Origin: Bacteroidaceae bacterium
GTDB lineage: Bacteria > Bacteroidota > Bacteroidia > Bacteroidales > Bacteroidaceae
Reading direction: 5' to 3'
Length of the DNA: 56,917 nucleotides
Assembly (NCBI GenBank): GCA_017469525.1
Contig: JAFUGG010000036.1
Span: 1 to 56,917 of the forward strand
Made by a program: the position numbers and the translations under genes. The stretch's first letter is position 1, and every line of letters starts with the position of its first letter. The notes below the pieces were generated by a model. The model saw only the letters and a list, made by a program, of their open reading frames with translations. It had not been told where the DNA came from and did no database searches. This document shows, piece by piece, positions 26,137 through 34,819 of the stretch.

Positions 26137-26996
26137 ACAAACCTTTCATTATCGTATTGATCCTTTACTATCTGCGTCTCTTCGTAGCCTTTCGCGAGGA
26201 GAAGTTCCTCCACCTCTGTAGCATAAGCCCTGTTCACCTCAAAGAAGATATGTCCGCCGGCACTGAGATGCGACTGACCGAACTCGCTAATCAGCCTGTA
26301 GAAGAGCAGCGGGTCGTCGTCTGGCACAAAGAGGGCGAGGTGAGGTTCATGCAGGAGAACGTTGTCGTCCATTGTCGAAGCTTCTTTCTTGCATATGTAT
26401 GGAGGGTTGCTGACAATGGACCCTACCAAACCTCCCCTTAAAGGGGAGGCTTCCTTTGTAGAGACCTCGCCTTGTTTCTCCCCCTTTAAGGGGGAGTTAG
26501 AGAGGGTCTTGAGGGCCAAAATATCCTGCTTCACGAACTCCACATCTGCTCCGAGCCTGTCGGCGTTCTGTCGGGCAAAGGAGAGAGCCACGTCGGAGAT
26601 GTCGAGAGCCGTCACTTTGTAGCCGGCCAGAGCCAGTGTGATGGCGATGCAGCCGCTGCCGGTGCCGACGTCGAGGACCGTGCTTCCGGGGCTGACATTC
26701 TGCTCCACGAGATGCACCAACTGCTGCGTCTCGGGACGAGGGATAAGTACGCCCGGGCCGACGAGGAACGTGCGTCCGCAGAACTCGGCACAGCCCAAAA
26801 CGTACTGCACCGGTTCACCTTTCGCCACTCTTTCAATAATATTTTCCAGTTCCGCTTTGTCCTCTGCCGATAAAGTCGTATCTTTGCCGAGGAGAATGTC
26901 GGTCCGGGTGAGGCCGAAACGCTGCTCCATGATGAGTTCATAGAGCGCACGAGCCTCGCCACTGCCGTATCTCTGACGCAGAATTTCATTGAACAT
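26109..26996 (-). CDS. prmC: Peptide chain release factor N5-glutamine methyltransferase with an in-frame palindromic insert
   Basis: SAM-dependent methyltransferase with LDVGTGSGCIAITLAL (motif I) and SNPPY (catalytic NPPY), which methylates the GGQ glutamine of release factors. The ORF can start at 27017 or 26996; both ATGs come from a CATTGAA x5 repeat, and I take the inner one (295 residues). Compared with the family the N-terminal helical domain is short. About 30 residues before SNPPY (SNSPLKGEKQGE...KEASPLRGG) are encoded by a 90-bp palindromic repeat, in the linker between motif I strand order and NPPY. Operon with recX. Confidence 0.9.
   Translation of the reverse strand: MFNEILRQRYGSGEARALYELIMEQRFGLTRTDILLGKDTTLSAEDKAELENIIERVAKGEPVQYVLGCAEFCGRTFLVGPGVLIPRPETQQLVHLVEQNVSPGSTVLDVGTGSGCIAITLALAGYKVTALDISDVALSFARQNADRLGADVEFVKQDILALKTLSNSPLKGEKQGEVSTKEASPLRGGLVGSIVSNPPYICKKEASTMDDNVLLHEPHLALFVPDDDPLLFYRLISEFGQSHLSAGGHIFFEVNRAYATEVEELLLAKGYEETQIVKDQYDNERFVWARKRQDN
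26419..26508 (-). repeat. In-frame palindromic element inside prmC (90 bp)
   Basis: GACCCT (26419-26424) and AGGGTC (26503-26508) bound an imperfect inverted repeat; inner arms are CCCCTTAAAGGGG (26434-26446) and CCCCCTTTAAGGGGG (26480-26494), each itself palindromic. Length is a multiple of three. Confidence 0.85.
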
Positions 26997-27021
26997 TGAA
27001 CATTGAACATTGAACATTGAA
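26987..27021 (-). repeat. Heptanucleotide repeat at the prmC start codon
   Basis: Five perfect copies of CATTGAA (TTCAATG on the coding strand). Each copy supplies an ATG; those at 27017 and 26996 are in the prmC frame, the others are not. A change in copy number would alter the distance from promoter and which ATG is in frame. Confidence 0.85.
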
Positions 27022-27046
27022 GGCAGATGATTTGGGATTTGCGGTA

Positions 27047-27054
27047 CAAAGGTA
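27047..27054 (-). promoter_or_regulatory. -7 box for prmC-recX
   Basis: TACCTTTG on the minus strand, 30 bp before the outer prmC ATG, in the 60-bp gap to the divergent ribD gene. Confidence 0.5.
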
Positions 27055-27082
27055 CGAAGAATTTATGAATTTTGAATAATGA

Positions 27083-28168
27083 ATGATGGATTATGAAGTA
27101 AAGTTCATGCGCCGATGCCTGCAATTGGCACGATGCGGCGAGGCGGGAGCTCCGCCCAACCCAATGGTGGGGGCTGTCATCGTATGCGACGGACGCATCA
27201 TCGGCGAAGGTTATCACCGCCGCTGTGGCGGGCCGCATGCCGAGGTGAATGCCATCAACAGTGTACGCGACAAGCATCTCCTCAGCCGCAGCACCATCTA
27301 CGTCAGCCTGGAGCCTTGCGCCCACTACGGCAAGACGCCGCCATGTGCCGACCTCATCGTCAGCACAGGCATCAGGAAGGTCGTCATCGGCTGCAGAGAC
27401 ACCTTTGCAAAGGTCAACGGACTGGGCATCAAAAAGCTGCAAGACGCTGGATGCGAAGTGGTGGTCGGCGTGCTTGAAGATGAGTGCCGGGAGCTGAACC
27501 GACACTTCTTCACCTTCCATCAGAAGCAACGTCCCTTCATTACGCTCAAATGGGCTCAAAGCGAGGACGGGTATATAAGCCCCCTCCCCGCTCCAGCCTC
27601 ACCCCCTGACCCCTCTCCGAGGAGAGGGGAGACTCGCTGCGAAAGCCTCTCCTCCTCGGGGGAGAGGTTTGGAGAGGGGGCTGGGTCCGTACTCTTCTCC
27701 AACGCCCTGACTCAAACCCTCGTGCATCGCATGAGGGCACGGAGCGGAGCCATCCTCGTGGGCACACAGACTGCCATCGCCGACAATCCCTCGCTCACCA
27801 CCCGACTATGGACGGGACCCAATCCGCTGCGGCTCACCATCGACCGCCACGGCAGCCTGCCCCCCACCCTACATTTACTGGACGGCAGCACGCCGACCGT
27901 CATCTACACCCGCGAGAACCTCCAGGAAATCATGGCCGACCTCTATCGTCGAGGCATTGAGAGCCTCATCGTGGAAGGCGGACAAAAGCTACTGCAAAGC
28001 TTTATCAATGAGGAACTTTGGGACGAGGCCCGCATCGAGACGGCACCATTCTGTCTGGGCGAAGGCGTGGGGGCTCCGGTCCTGACAGAGGGCAGGCCGA
28101 TGGGCAAGTACTGCTACTGCGGAAACGAAATCCGTTTCTTCCGAAACGAGAGAAGCATCATTTCGTGA
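27083..28168 (+). CDS. ribD: Bifunctional riboflavin deaminase/reductase RibD with an in-frame palindromic insert
   Basis: 361 residues (a second ATG follows directly). N-terminal deaminase with zinc motif PHAEVNAI (His52, Glu54) and PCAHYGKTPPC (Cys79, Cys88); C-terminal reductase with LVGTQTAIADNPSLTTR and LIVEGGQKLLQSF. It carries out the second and third steps of riboflavin synthesis from GTP. Residues 166-200 (SPLPAPASPPDPSPRRGE... to GEGAG) are written by a 105-bp palindromic repeat placed between WAQSEDGYI and LFSNALTQ, the normal variable loop at the domain start. Both active sites are intact. Confidence 0.93.
   Translation: MMDYEVKFMRRCLQLARCGEAGAPPNPMVGAVIVCDGRIIGEGYHRRCGGPHAEVNAINSVRDKHLLSRSTIYVSLEPCAHYGKTPPCADLIVSTGIRKVVIGCRDTFAKVNGLGIKKLQDAGCEVVVGVLEDECRELNRHFFTFHQKQRPFITLKWAQSEDGYISPLPAPASPPDPSPRRGETRCESLSSSGERFGEGAGSVLFSNALTQTLVHRMRARSGAILVGTQTAIADNPSLTTRLWTGPNPLRLTIDRHGSLPPTLHLLDGSTPTVIYTRENLQEIMADLYRRGIESLIVEGGQKLLQSFINEELWDEARIETAPFCLGEGVGAPVLTEGRPMGKYCYCGNEIRFFRNERSIIS
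27578..27682 (+). repeat. In-frame palindromic element inside ribD (105 bp)
   Basis: Outer arms AGCCCCCTC (27578-27586) and GAGGGGGCT (27674-27682); inner palindromes CCCCTCTCCGAGGAGAGGGG (27610-27629) and CCTCTCC...GGAGAGG (27646-27667). Exactly 35 codons, codon-aligned at both ends. The inner palindrome recurs between genes at 50021-50055. Confidence 0.9.
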
Positions 28169-28170
28169 GA

Positions 28171-28520
28171 TTTTCTTTACAAAAATCTGACACAAGACAT
28201 GTCAATCCGTCAAGGTTGACACGTCGGGTCATCAAGATCGACGTGTCGATTCACCAACATCGACACGTCGATTTTGAAAAATCGCCCTTTCGATTTCACC
28301 ACAGAAACAAGCCGCTTCAACGCATATTTCATGATTATATTACCAATATCTTATATTATACTGATACTTTTATGACATCACGTCCCAAAACATCTCTTTC
28401 CAAGTTACTGACAATCAGCAGCAATTCGATTTAAGGCCATTTCTCGCTTCCGGGGTAGTAAAGTACCAGCGGGAGCAGAAAAAGCGCCTAAAACGCGTCG
28501 AACAAGGAAAAATCTTTACA
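28171..28520 (-). repeat. Intergenic element, copy B, with 22-bp-phased array
   Basis: Inverted relative to copies A and C. On the plus strand: TTTACAAAAATCT end repeat (28176-28188), array units with GTCRR/TTCGA cores at 28201, 28223, 28245, 28267 and 28289 (exactly 22 bp each; core CGACGTGTCGA), TACTTTTATGACATCACG (28365-28382), TTCGATTTAAG (28425-28435), GGTACTTTACTACCCC-type block (reverse strand, near 28452-28468), GGAAAAATCTTTACA (28506-28520). No gene is seen in 28169-28728 apart from the promoter at 28695. Confidence 0.7.
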
Positions 28521-28694
28521 TTTTTCGAAATTTTTCATCATTCAGCCGAGTCAGCCACGCTCAGACATACAAGAAAGCCTTTGGCGGCATTCCAGTCAAG
28601 CAATCGGACGCGCCTTTTCCCTAATTAAACTTAAAATAAGCACAAAATCCTCATTTAATTCTTAATTCATGACCGTTAATTCCTTATTTCTTCG

Positions 28695-28702
28695 TATCTT
28701 TG
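28695..28702 (+). promoter_or_regulatory. -7 box for the DUF6242-uppS-bamA gene run
   Basis: TATCTTTG 26 bp before the first start; no clear -33 box. Probably drives much of the following envelope gene run, where gaps are short. Confidence 0.5.
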
Positions 28703-28728
28703 CACGTTGAAAACTGCATATACATGCT

Positions 28729-30105
28729 ATGCGCACAAGAAAACCGACAAATAAGACACGACTGACCGCCACGACACGCTGCCTCCTTGGGCTCATGGCA
28801 CTGGCCTTTCTGGCTCCATCATGCTCCAGCGACGACAGCGTTGCCACGCCCGTCAATGACTACTGCTACATAAAGTCCGTGACACTGGGCACCATCAAAC
28901 GCAAGACGAGCACCCTCAACACCTCCTTCACCGGAAGCACCTTCGAGATGACCATCGACCAGCGCACAGGCGCCATCGAGAACCGCGACTCGCTGCCCTA
29001 CGGAAGCCAGCTCTCGAGAGTCATCGCCACCATCACCTTCGAAGGCTCCACACTCGCCTATTCAGAGGTGGGCAAAAACTCTTGGACAGCCTACAACTCC
29101 ACCGACAGCCTCGACCTGACCAAGCCACTGCAGTTCAGGCTGACCAGCAACGACAAGGAAAGCGAACGCATCTACACCCTCAAGGTCAACGTACATAAGC
29201 AGGAAGGCGACTCACTGCAATGGACCAAGTGCGAAGACGAAGAGCTGCTCGCTGACATGGAAGACATGAAAGCCTTCGTCCAGAACGGCAAGCTGGCAGT
29301 GCTCGGCAAGAAAGCATCCGGCACAGTCCTGCTGGAACGTTCCGGCATCGAGGCATCCGGCACATGGCAGGAAGCACCGACAGACCTGCCGGCGGAAGCA
29401 GACATCCAGACGCTCCGCCAGCAAGACAGCAAACTCTACCTCAGCACAACCGACGGCAAGATACTCTCCTCCACCGACGCGAAAGAATGGACAGAAACAG
29501 GTTCTTACCTTGCCCCGCTCACGCTCATAGAGAAGACCGAAGCATACTTCTATGCTATTGCAGAAGGAAAACTGCTGCGCTCTGCCGACGGAACAAACTG
29601 GGAAGAAGAACAGCTTGATGCAGAAACCACCATGCTGCCCGAGACGAACATCAGAGCCCTGACCACAGAGCAAGCCAACGGCAACCAACGCATCATCATG
29701 ATCGGCCACAAAGGAGACCGCAGCGAGGCCGTCGTCTGGAACAAAATGTGGAACGAAAGCGAACCAGAGGAAACAGCCACCTGGACGTACTTCCCCGTAA
29801 GTCCCGACAACGACATCCCCTGCCCGCAACTTGACCACTGCAACCTGCTCTCCTACGACGGCAACTGCATTATCTTCGGAGGTGACTCCACCGACGATGA
29901 ATGGGACGCGCTCCAGACAATGTTCGTCAGCAAAGACTACGGCATCACATGGCGACCCAGCACAGAAATCCGCATGCCAGCCAAGATGAAAGACATCGAG
30001 GGATGCATCACAGGCACCGTGGACAGCAACAACTTCATTTGGATAATCACAAACGCACAAGTATGGCGAGGAAGACTGAACAGACTTGGATTCGCACAGC
30101 AATAG
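28729..30105 (+). CDS. DUF6242-like lipoprotein with sialidase-type repeats
   Basis: 458 residues. Basic leader then lipobox LAPSC (Cys32). N-terminal domain (about 45-160) with TFEMTIDQRTGAIENRDSLP in parts, resembling the DUF6242 N-terminal domain; C-terminal beta-propeller-like part (about 190-455) with repeats such as LSTTDGKILSSTDAKEW, LLRSADGTNWEE and VSKDYGITWRP, of the Asp-box kind. Function unknown, surface or periplasmic. The end overlaps the next gene by 43 bp. Confidence 0.75.
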   Translation: MRTRKPTNKTRLTATTRCLLGLMALAFLAPSCSSDDSVATPVNDYCYIKSVTLGTIKRKTSTLNTSFTGSTFEMTIDQRTGAIENRDSLPYGSQLSRVIATITFEGSTLAYSEVGKNSWTAYNSTDSLDLTKPLQFRLTSNDKESERIYTLKVNVHKQEGDSLQWTKCEDEELLADMEDMKAFVQNGKLAVLGKKASGTVLLERSGIEASGTWQEAPTDLPAEADIQTLRQQDSKLYLSTTDGKILSSTDAKEWTETGSYLAPLTLIEKTEAYFYAIAEGKLLRSADGTNWEEEQLDAETTMLPETNIRALTTEQANGNQRIIMIGHKGDRSEAVVWNKMWNESEPEETATWTYFPVSPDNDIPCPQLDHCNLLSYDGNCIIFGGDSTDDEWDALQTMFVSKDYGITWRPSTEIRMPAKMKDIEGCITGTVDSNNFIWIITNAQVWRGRLNRLGFAQQ

Positions 30106-30797
30106 CCATCTCTGCCCTGCTCTTCTGCTTCACCATAAAAGCCGAAGAAGAGATAGAGTACAAGATGGACATGGGCGTAGGACTCGGCGGATGCTTCTAC
30201 ATAGGCGATGCCAACGGAGTTCCCTTCGCCAACCTCAGCGCAATGGGAGCCATCACGGCACGCCGCATCCTTAATGCGCGCATGGCAGTCAAGACCAACC
30301 TCGCCTTCGGACATATCCACGGCACGACCGACGGCTTCCTGCCAACTGACGCCTACAGCGAAACACCCGAAGGAGGAACACCCACCAGGGTCAAATTCTC
30401 CAGAAACGTCATGGACATCGGCGCACAGTTCGAACTCAATTTCTGGGGCTTCGGAACAGGAGTGGGCTACAAAGGCAATAGCCGCATCACACCATACATC
30501 CTCGCAGGACTTGGCGTCACCCTCGGCATGGGAGGCGGAGGAGGCTTCTGCGGAGGCATGAACATACCGGTCGGAATAGGCGTGAAATACAAACTCAAGC
30601 CACGCATCAACCTGGGCTTCGAGTGGACCATGCGCTTCAGCACAACCGACAAACTCGACGCCACACCAGAAGGAACCCAACTGAACGACCCCTACGGCGT
30701 GAAAAGCGGATTCCTCAAAAACAAAGACAGCTACAGTTTCGCCATGTTCTACATCACATACGACATGTTCCCGAAACTCCGTAAATGCAATAATTAA
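30063..30797 (+). CDS. DUF6089-like outer-membrane beta-barrel protein
   Basis: 244 residues from the ATG at 30063 (MARKTEQTWIRTAIAIS), giving a signal peptide cut after TIKA; the longer open frame lies inside the previous gene. Sequence is alternating aromatic/glycine strands: VGLGGCFYIGDANG, ELNFWGFGTGVGYKG, PYILAGLGVTLGMGGGGG and a terminal aromatic strand SYSFAMFYITYDMF. This is the DUF6089 type usually found just before uppS and bamA in Bacteroidales, suggesting a role in outer-membrane assembly; not proven. 10 bp to uppS. Confidence 0.82.
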   Translation: MARKTEQTWIRTAIAISALLFCFTIKAEEEIEYKMDMGVGLGGCFYIGDANGVPFANLSAMGAITARRILNARMAVKTNLAFGHIHGTTDGFLPTDAYSETPEGGTPTRVKFSRNVMDIGAQFELNFWGFGTGVGYKGNSRITPYILAGLGVTLGMGGGGGFCGGMNIPVGIGVKYKLKPRINLGFEWTMRFSTTDKLDATPEGTQLNDPYGVKSGFLKNKDSYSFAMFYITYDMFPKLRKCNN

Positions 30798-30807
30798 GAA
30801 TAACAAT

Positions 30808-31566
30808 ATGGACTTCGAAGCAAAGCTCGACGCAAGTCAACTCGACAGAAACAACATACCACAATCCATCGCCATCATCATGGACGGCAACGGACGATGG
30901 GCACAGGAGAAAGGACTTCCACGCTCAAGCGGACACCTACAGGGAGTGGACAACGTGACCCGCATCACATCAGAATGTGCAAGGCTGGGAGTCAAGTACC
31001 TCACCATGTACACATTCTCCACAGAAAACTGGAACAGACCAGAAGCCGAAGTGCAGATGCTGATGAAACTCGTCGTGGATAAACTCGAAGATGAAATCTT
31101 CATGAAGAACGACGTGCGCTTCCGCTACATAGGCGACCTCGACAGAATACCGGAAGCAGCCCGCAAGAGAGTCCTGGAATGCATGGAGAAGACAAAGAAC
31201 AACAAACGCATGACAGCCGTCACAGCCCTCAACTACAGCAGCCGATGGGAACTGGCTAAAGCCATGCGCGACGCCGCAAAAGAAGTCCAAGAGGGGCACA
31301 TCCGCCCCGAAGACATCAGCGAAGAATACGTCTCCAAACACCTTGAAACGAACTTCATGCCAGACCCTGACCTGCTCATCAGGACAGGCGGAGAACTCCG
31401 CATCAGCAACTATCTGCTTTGGCAATGCGCATACAGTGAATTCTATTTCTGCGACACCTACTGGCCAGACTTCCACGAAGAAGACCTCCACAAAGCCATC
31501 GCAGCATACCAGCAAAGGCAAAGACGTTTTGGAATGACAGGAGAACAAGTCTCCTCAAAAGGCTGA
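30808..31566 (+). CDS. uppS: Undecaprenyl diphosphate synthase (isoprenyl transferase)
   Basis: 252 residues. IAIIMDGNGRWA (catalytic Asp26), the FSTENWNRP signature, RYIGDLDRIP and the late DLLIRTGGELRISNYLLWQ motif are all present. It extends farnesyl diphosphate with cis-isoprene units to the C55 carrier for peptidoglycan and polysaccharides. Lies between the DUF6089 gene and bamA in one tight run. Confidence 0.96.
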   Translation: MDFEAKLDASQLDRNNIPQSIAIIMDGNGRWAQEKGLPRSSGHLQGVDNVTRITSECARLGVKYLTMYTFSTENWNRPEAEVQMLMKLVVDKLEDEIFMKNDVRFRYIGDLDRIPEAARKRVLECMEKTKNNKRMTAVTALNYSSRWELAKAMRDAAKEVQEGHIRPEDISEEYVSKHLETNFMPDPDLLIRTGGELRISNYLLWQCAYSEFYFCDTYWPDFHEEDLHKAIAAYQQRQRRFGMTGEQVSSKG

Positions 31567-31593
31567 AACAACTGAACACACAGCAACAAGAAA

Positions 31594-34224
31594 GTGAAAA
31601 GGACTTACCTCATATTATTAGGCCTCATCGGATTCCTCCTTCCAGCACTCCCGCAGGTAGTGCATCGCGAAGTGGCTCCCGACATCGACTATAGCCGAAC
31701 GCCAAGGCAATACTACATAGGGCAGATAACCATCGACGGCGTCAAGAACTACGACGAACGACTTCTTATCGGCCTCAGCGGACTTGCACAAGGGCAGAAA
31801 ATAGAGATACCTGGCGAAGAAATAACAAAAGCCGTGAGACGTTACTGGCGAAACGGCCTCTTCAGCAATGTGGCAATCAGCGTTGACAGCCTCGTGGGCG
31901 ACTCCGCATACCTCCACATCCAGCTCACACAACGTCCCCGCATCTCGGAAATCAACTACAATGGTGTAAGGAAAAACGAACGCGACGACCTGAAGGAGAA
32001 GCTGGGATTGGTCAAGGACAATCAGCTGACCCCCAACATGATTGACCGAGCCAAGATTCTCGCGCAAAGATATTTCTCTGAGAAAGGCTTCAAGAATGCT
32101 GAGATAAACATCGTGCAGAGAGACGACGCCGGAGCTCCAGACAAGATTATCGTAGATGTCAATGTGGAAAGGAAAGACAAGGTAAAAATCAACCATATCT
32201 ATATTACAGGCAACGACCACCTCAGCTCCAAGAAAATAAAAGGCAACATCATCAAGCCCGGCGTCTTGAAAAAGATACACGAAAAGCACTCCATGGCAGG
32301 CTGGTTCAGAAGCAAGAAGTTCGTTGAAGCAAAATACAAAGAGGCAAAAGAGAACCTCCTCGTTAAATATGGCGAACTGGGCTACCGCGATGCCATCATC
32401 GTAGCAGACAGCGTCGTACCCTACAAAGAACAGGACGTCAACATCTATCTCACCATAGAAGAAGGACAAAAGTACTACATTCGCAACATTGAATGGGTCG
32501 GGAACACACTCTACCCGACCGAAGGCCTGAATCAGGAGCTCAGGATGAAAAAAGGCGATGTCTATAACCAAAAACTCCTCAACGACCGCCTTCTTGCCGA
32601 TGAGAATGCCGTGGGCAACCTTTATTACAATAATGGTTACGTCTTCTCTAAACTCGACCCTGTCGAGACAAACATCGTAGGCGATTCCGTCGACTTGGAA
32701 ATCCGCATCTACGAAGGACCACAGGCGCACATCAGTCACGTCCGCATCAGCGGAAACGACAAAGTCTATGAAAATGTCGTCCGAAGAGAACTTCGCAACA
32801 AGCCAGGCGATCTCTTCTCAAGAGAAGCCCTCATGCGTTCCTACAGAGAACTCGCTTCACTTGGTCACTTCGATGAGAACATCGACCCCAAAATAGAGCC
32901 CGACCGAGTAAATGGCACCGTCGACATTACTTGGGGACTTACCCAGAAGAGCAACGACCAGATTGAATTCTCTCTTGGCTACGGACAGACCGGCGTGATT
33001 GGTCGCATCGGACTTAAGTTCAGCAACTTCTGCATGGCTAACCTCTTCAGCAAGAAAGGTATCCGTAGAGGAGTAATGCCGATGGGCAACGGCGAGACCT
33101 TTAGCATCAGCGGACAGACAAACGGACGCTACTATCAATCCTACAGCGTCAGCTACATGAACCCATGGTTTGGCGGAAAACGTCCGAACGCATTCAACTT
33201 GAGCGCATTCTTCTCTAAGCAAACTGATGTCAGCGACAACTATTATAACTCTGCCGCATACAACAATTACTATAATAGTTTCCTCGGGGGGTACTACGGC
33301 ATGGGTAGCGGATACAACTACTATGACAACTACTATGACCCCGACAAATACGTGATGCTCTTCGGCATGTCTGTAGGCTGGGGTAAGCGACTGCGCTGGC
33401 CTGACGACTGGTTTAACCTAACCTTGGAACTGAGCTACACTCGCTACATGCTGAAGAACTGGCAATACTTCCTCATGTCTAACGGTAACTGCAATAACAT
33501 CAACCTTGGGTTGACCCTAAGCAGAAACAGTGTCGACTATCCCATATACCCGAGAAGGGGCTCCGAGGTCACGTTCAGCGTCTCACTGACACCACCTTAC
33601 AGTGCCTTCATCAAGAAAGACTATGCAAACCTTGCAACAAACAGCAACAGTGCCACATACAATAAAGAGATGCAGGAGAAGTACAGCTGGATTGAATATC
33701 ACAAGTGGAAATTCAAGAGCCGCACATATACCGCATTGGGCAGCAGCAACAAATGTTTCGTCTTGTCAACCCGTGTAGAAATCGGCATCTTAGGTCACTA
33801 CAACAAGAATAAGCGCTCGCCATTCGAGACGTTCTATGTCGGCGGCGACGGAACCAGTGGCTACAGCACAACCTATGCAACCGAGACAATTGGCTTGCGC
33901 GGCTATGATAATGGTTCGCTCACTCCGAGAGGAGAGGCAGGCTATGCCTACGATCGCTTCTCCGTCGAACTGCGCTACCCATTTATCCTAAGCCCAAGCA
34001 CCAATCTCTATGGTATGGTCTTTGCCGAAGGCGGCAATGCCTGGAGCGACATAAAGGACTTCAATCCTCTTGACATGAAACGTTCCGTAGGCATTGGCGC
34101 GCGCATCTTCCTGCCAATGGTCGGCCTGCTTGGCATCGACTGGGCTTATGGCTTTGACAAAGTATTCGGCAGCAGCTCCTATTCTGGCAGCCACTTCCAC
34201 TTCATACTTGGACAAGAATTCTAA
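31594..34224 (+). CDS. bamA: Outer membrane protein assembly factor BamA
   Basis: 876 residues with a GTG start (31594) that opens a signal peptide (KRTYLILLGLIGFLLPALP); no ATG fits. Five POTRA domains (about 45-435; for example FDENIDPKIEPDRVNGTVDI closes the series) and a 16-strand barrel with the lid-loop motif IGLRGYDNG (the RGY equivalent of VRGF) and a C-terminal aromatic strand ending LGQEF. Inserts beta-barrel proteins into the outer membrane. The barrel has a Tyr/Asn/Gly-rich extracellular insertion (about 545-585, NNYYNSFLGGYYGMGSGYN). Followed by three chaperone genes. Confidence 0.96.
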   Translation: MKRTYLILLGLIGFLLPALPQVVHREVAPDIDYSRTPRQYYIGQITIDGVKNYDERLLIGLSGLAQGQKIEIPGEEITKAVRRYWRNGLFSNVAISVDSLVGDSAYLHIQLTQRPRISEINYNGVRKNERDDLKEKLGLVKDNQLTPNMIDRAKILAQRYFSEKGFKNAEINIVQRDDAGAPDKIIVDVNVERKDKVKINHIYITGNDHLSSKKIKGNIIKPGVLKKIHEKHSMAGWFRSKKFVEAKYKEAKENLLVKYGELGYRDAIIVADSVVPYKEQDVNIYLTIEEGQKYYIRNIEWVGNTLYPTEGLNQELRMKKGDVYNQKLLNDRLLADENAVGNLYYNNGYVFSKLDPVETNIVGDSVDLEIRIYEGPQAHISHVRISGNDKVYENVVRRELRNKPGDLFSREALMRSYRELASLGHFDENIDPKIEPDRVNGTVDITWGLTQKSNDQIEFSLGYGQTGVIGRIGLKFSNFCMANLFSKKGIRRGVMPMGNGETFSISGQTNGRYYQSYSVSYMNPWFGGKRPNAFNLSAFFSKQTDVSDNYYNSAAYNNYYNSFLGGYYGMGSGYNYYDNYYDPDKYVMLFGMSVGWGKRLRWPDDWFNLTLELSYTRYMLKNWQYFLMSNGNCNNINLGLTLSRNSVDYPIYPRRGSEVTFSVSLTPPYSAFIKKDYANLATNSNSATYNKEMQEKYSWIEYHKWKFKSRTYTALGSSNKCFVLSTRVEIGILGHYNKNKRSPFETFYVGGDGTSGYSTTYATETIGLRGYDNGSLTPRGEAGYAYDRFSVELRYPFILSPSTNLYGMVFAEGGNAWSDIKDFNPLDMKRSVGIGARIFLPMVGLLGIDWAYGFDKVFGSSSYSGSHFHFILGQEF

Positions 34225-34268
34225 GAGAAACTCAATACATATATAATATATTATAAAAACAGACTATC

Positions 34269-34778
34269 ATGAAGAAGATTTTGATTGCAACGCTGATACT
34301 GCTTGGCAGTTCATCAGTATGGGCACAAAAGTTTGTCCTGGTCGACATGGACTACATCCTGAAAAACATTCCCGCTTATGAGCGCGCCAATGAGCAGCTC
34401 AACCAGGTGAGCAAAAAATGGCAGGCAGAAGTAGAGGTCCTGACCACTGAGGCACAGACGCTATACAAGAACTACCAGTCGGAAGCTGTCTTCCTGAGCG
34501 AAGAACAGAAGACGAAGCGCGAAGATGCCATCGTAGCGAAGGAGAAGGAAGCTGCAGAACTGAAGAAGAAGTACTTCGGTCCTGAAGGTGAGCTCTACAA
34601 GAAGCGTGAGAGCCTGATGGCTCCCATTCAGGAGGAAATCTACAATGCCGTCAAGGACATCTGCGATTTGAAGGGCTATAGCCTTGTCCTGGACCGTGCC
34701 AGCGATGCAGGCATCATCTTTGCAAGTCCAAAGATTGACATCTCGAACGAGGTGCTCACAAAGCTCGGATACAATTAA
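34269..34778 (+). CDS. OmpH/Skp family periplasmic chaperone, first of three
   Basis: 169 residues. Signal peptide about 1-20 (VWAQ). FVLVDMDYILKNIPAYERA matches the start of the Skp body, followed by a long charged coiled coil (about 45-115) and a C-terminal strand segment YSLVLDRASDAGIIFASPKID. Skp trimers carry unfolded outer-membrane proteins across the periplasm to BamA, encoded 44 bp upstream. Confidence 0.92.
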   Translation: MKKILIATLILLGSSSVWAQKFVLVDMDYILKNIPAYERANEQLNQVSKKWQAEVEVLTTEAQTLYKNYQSEAVFLSEEQKTKREDAIVAKEKEAAELKKKYFGPEGELYKKRESLMAPIQEEIYNAVKDICDLKGYSLVLDRASDAGIIFASPKIDISNEVLTKLGYN

Positions 34779-34819
34779 ACAACGAATAATTAATAACTCA
34801 CAAACTTATAAAACCAAAA

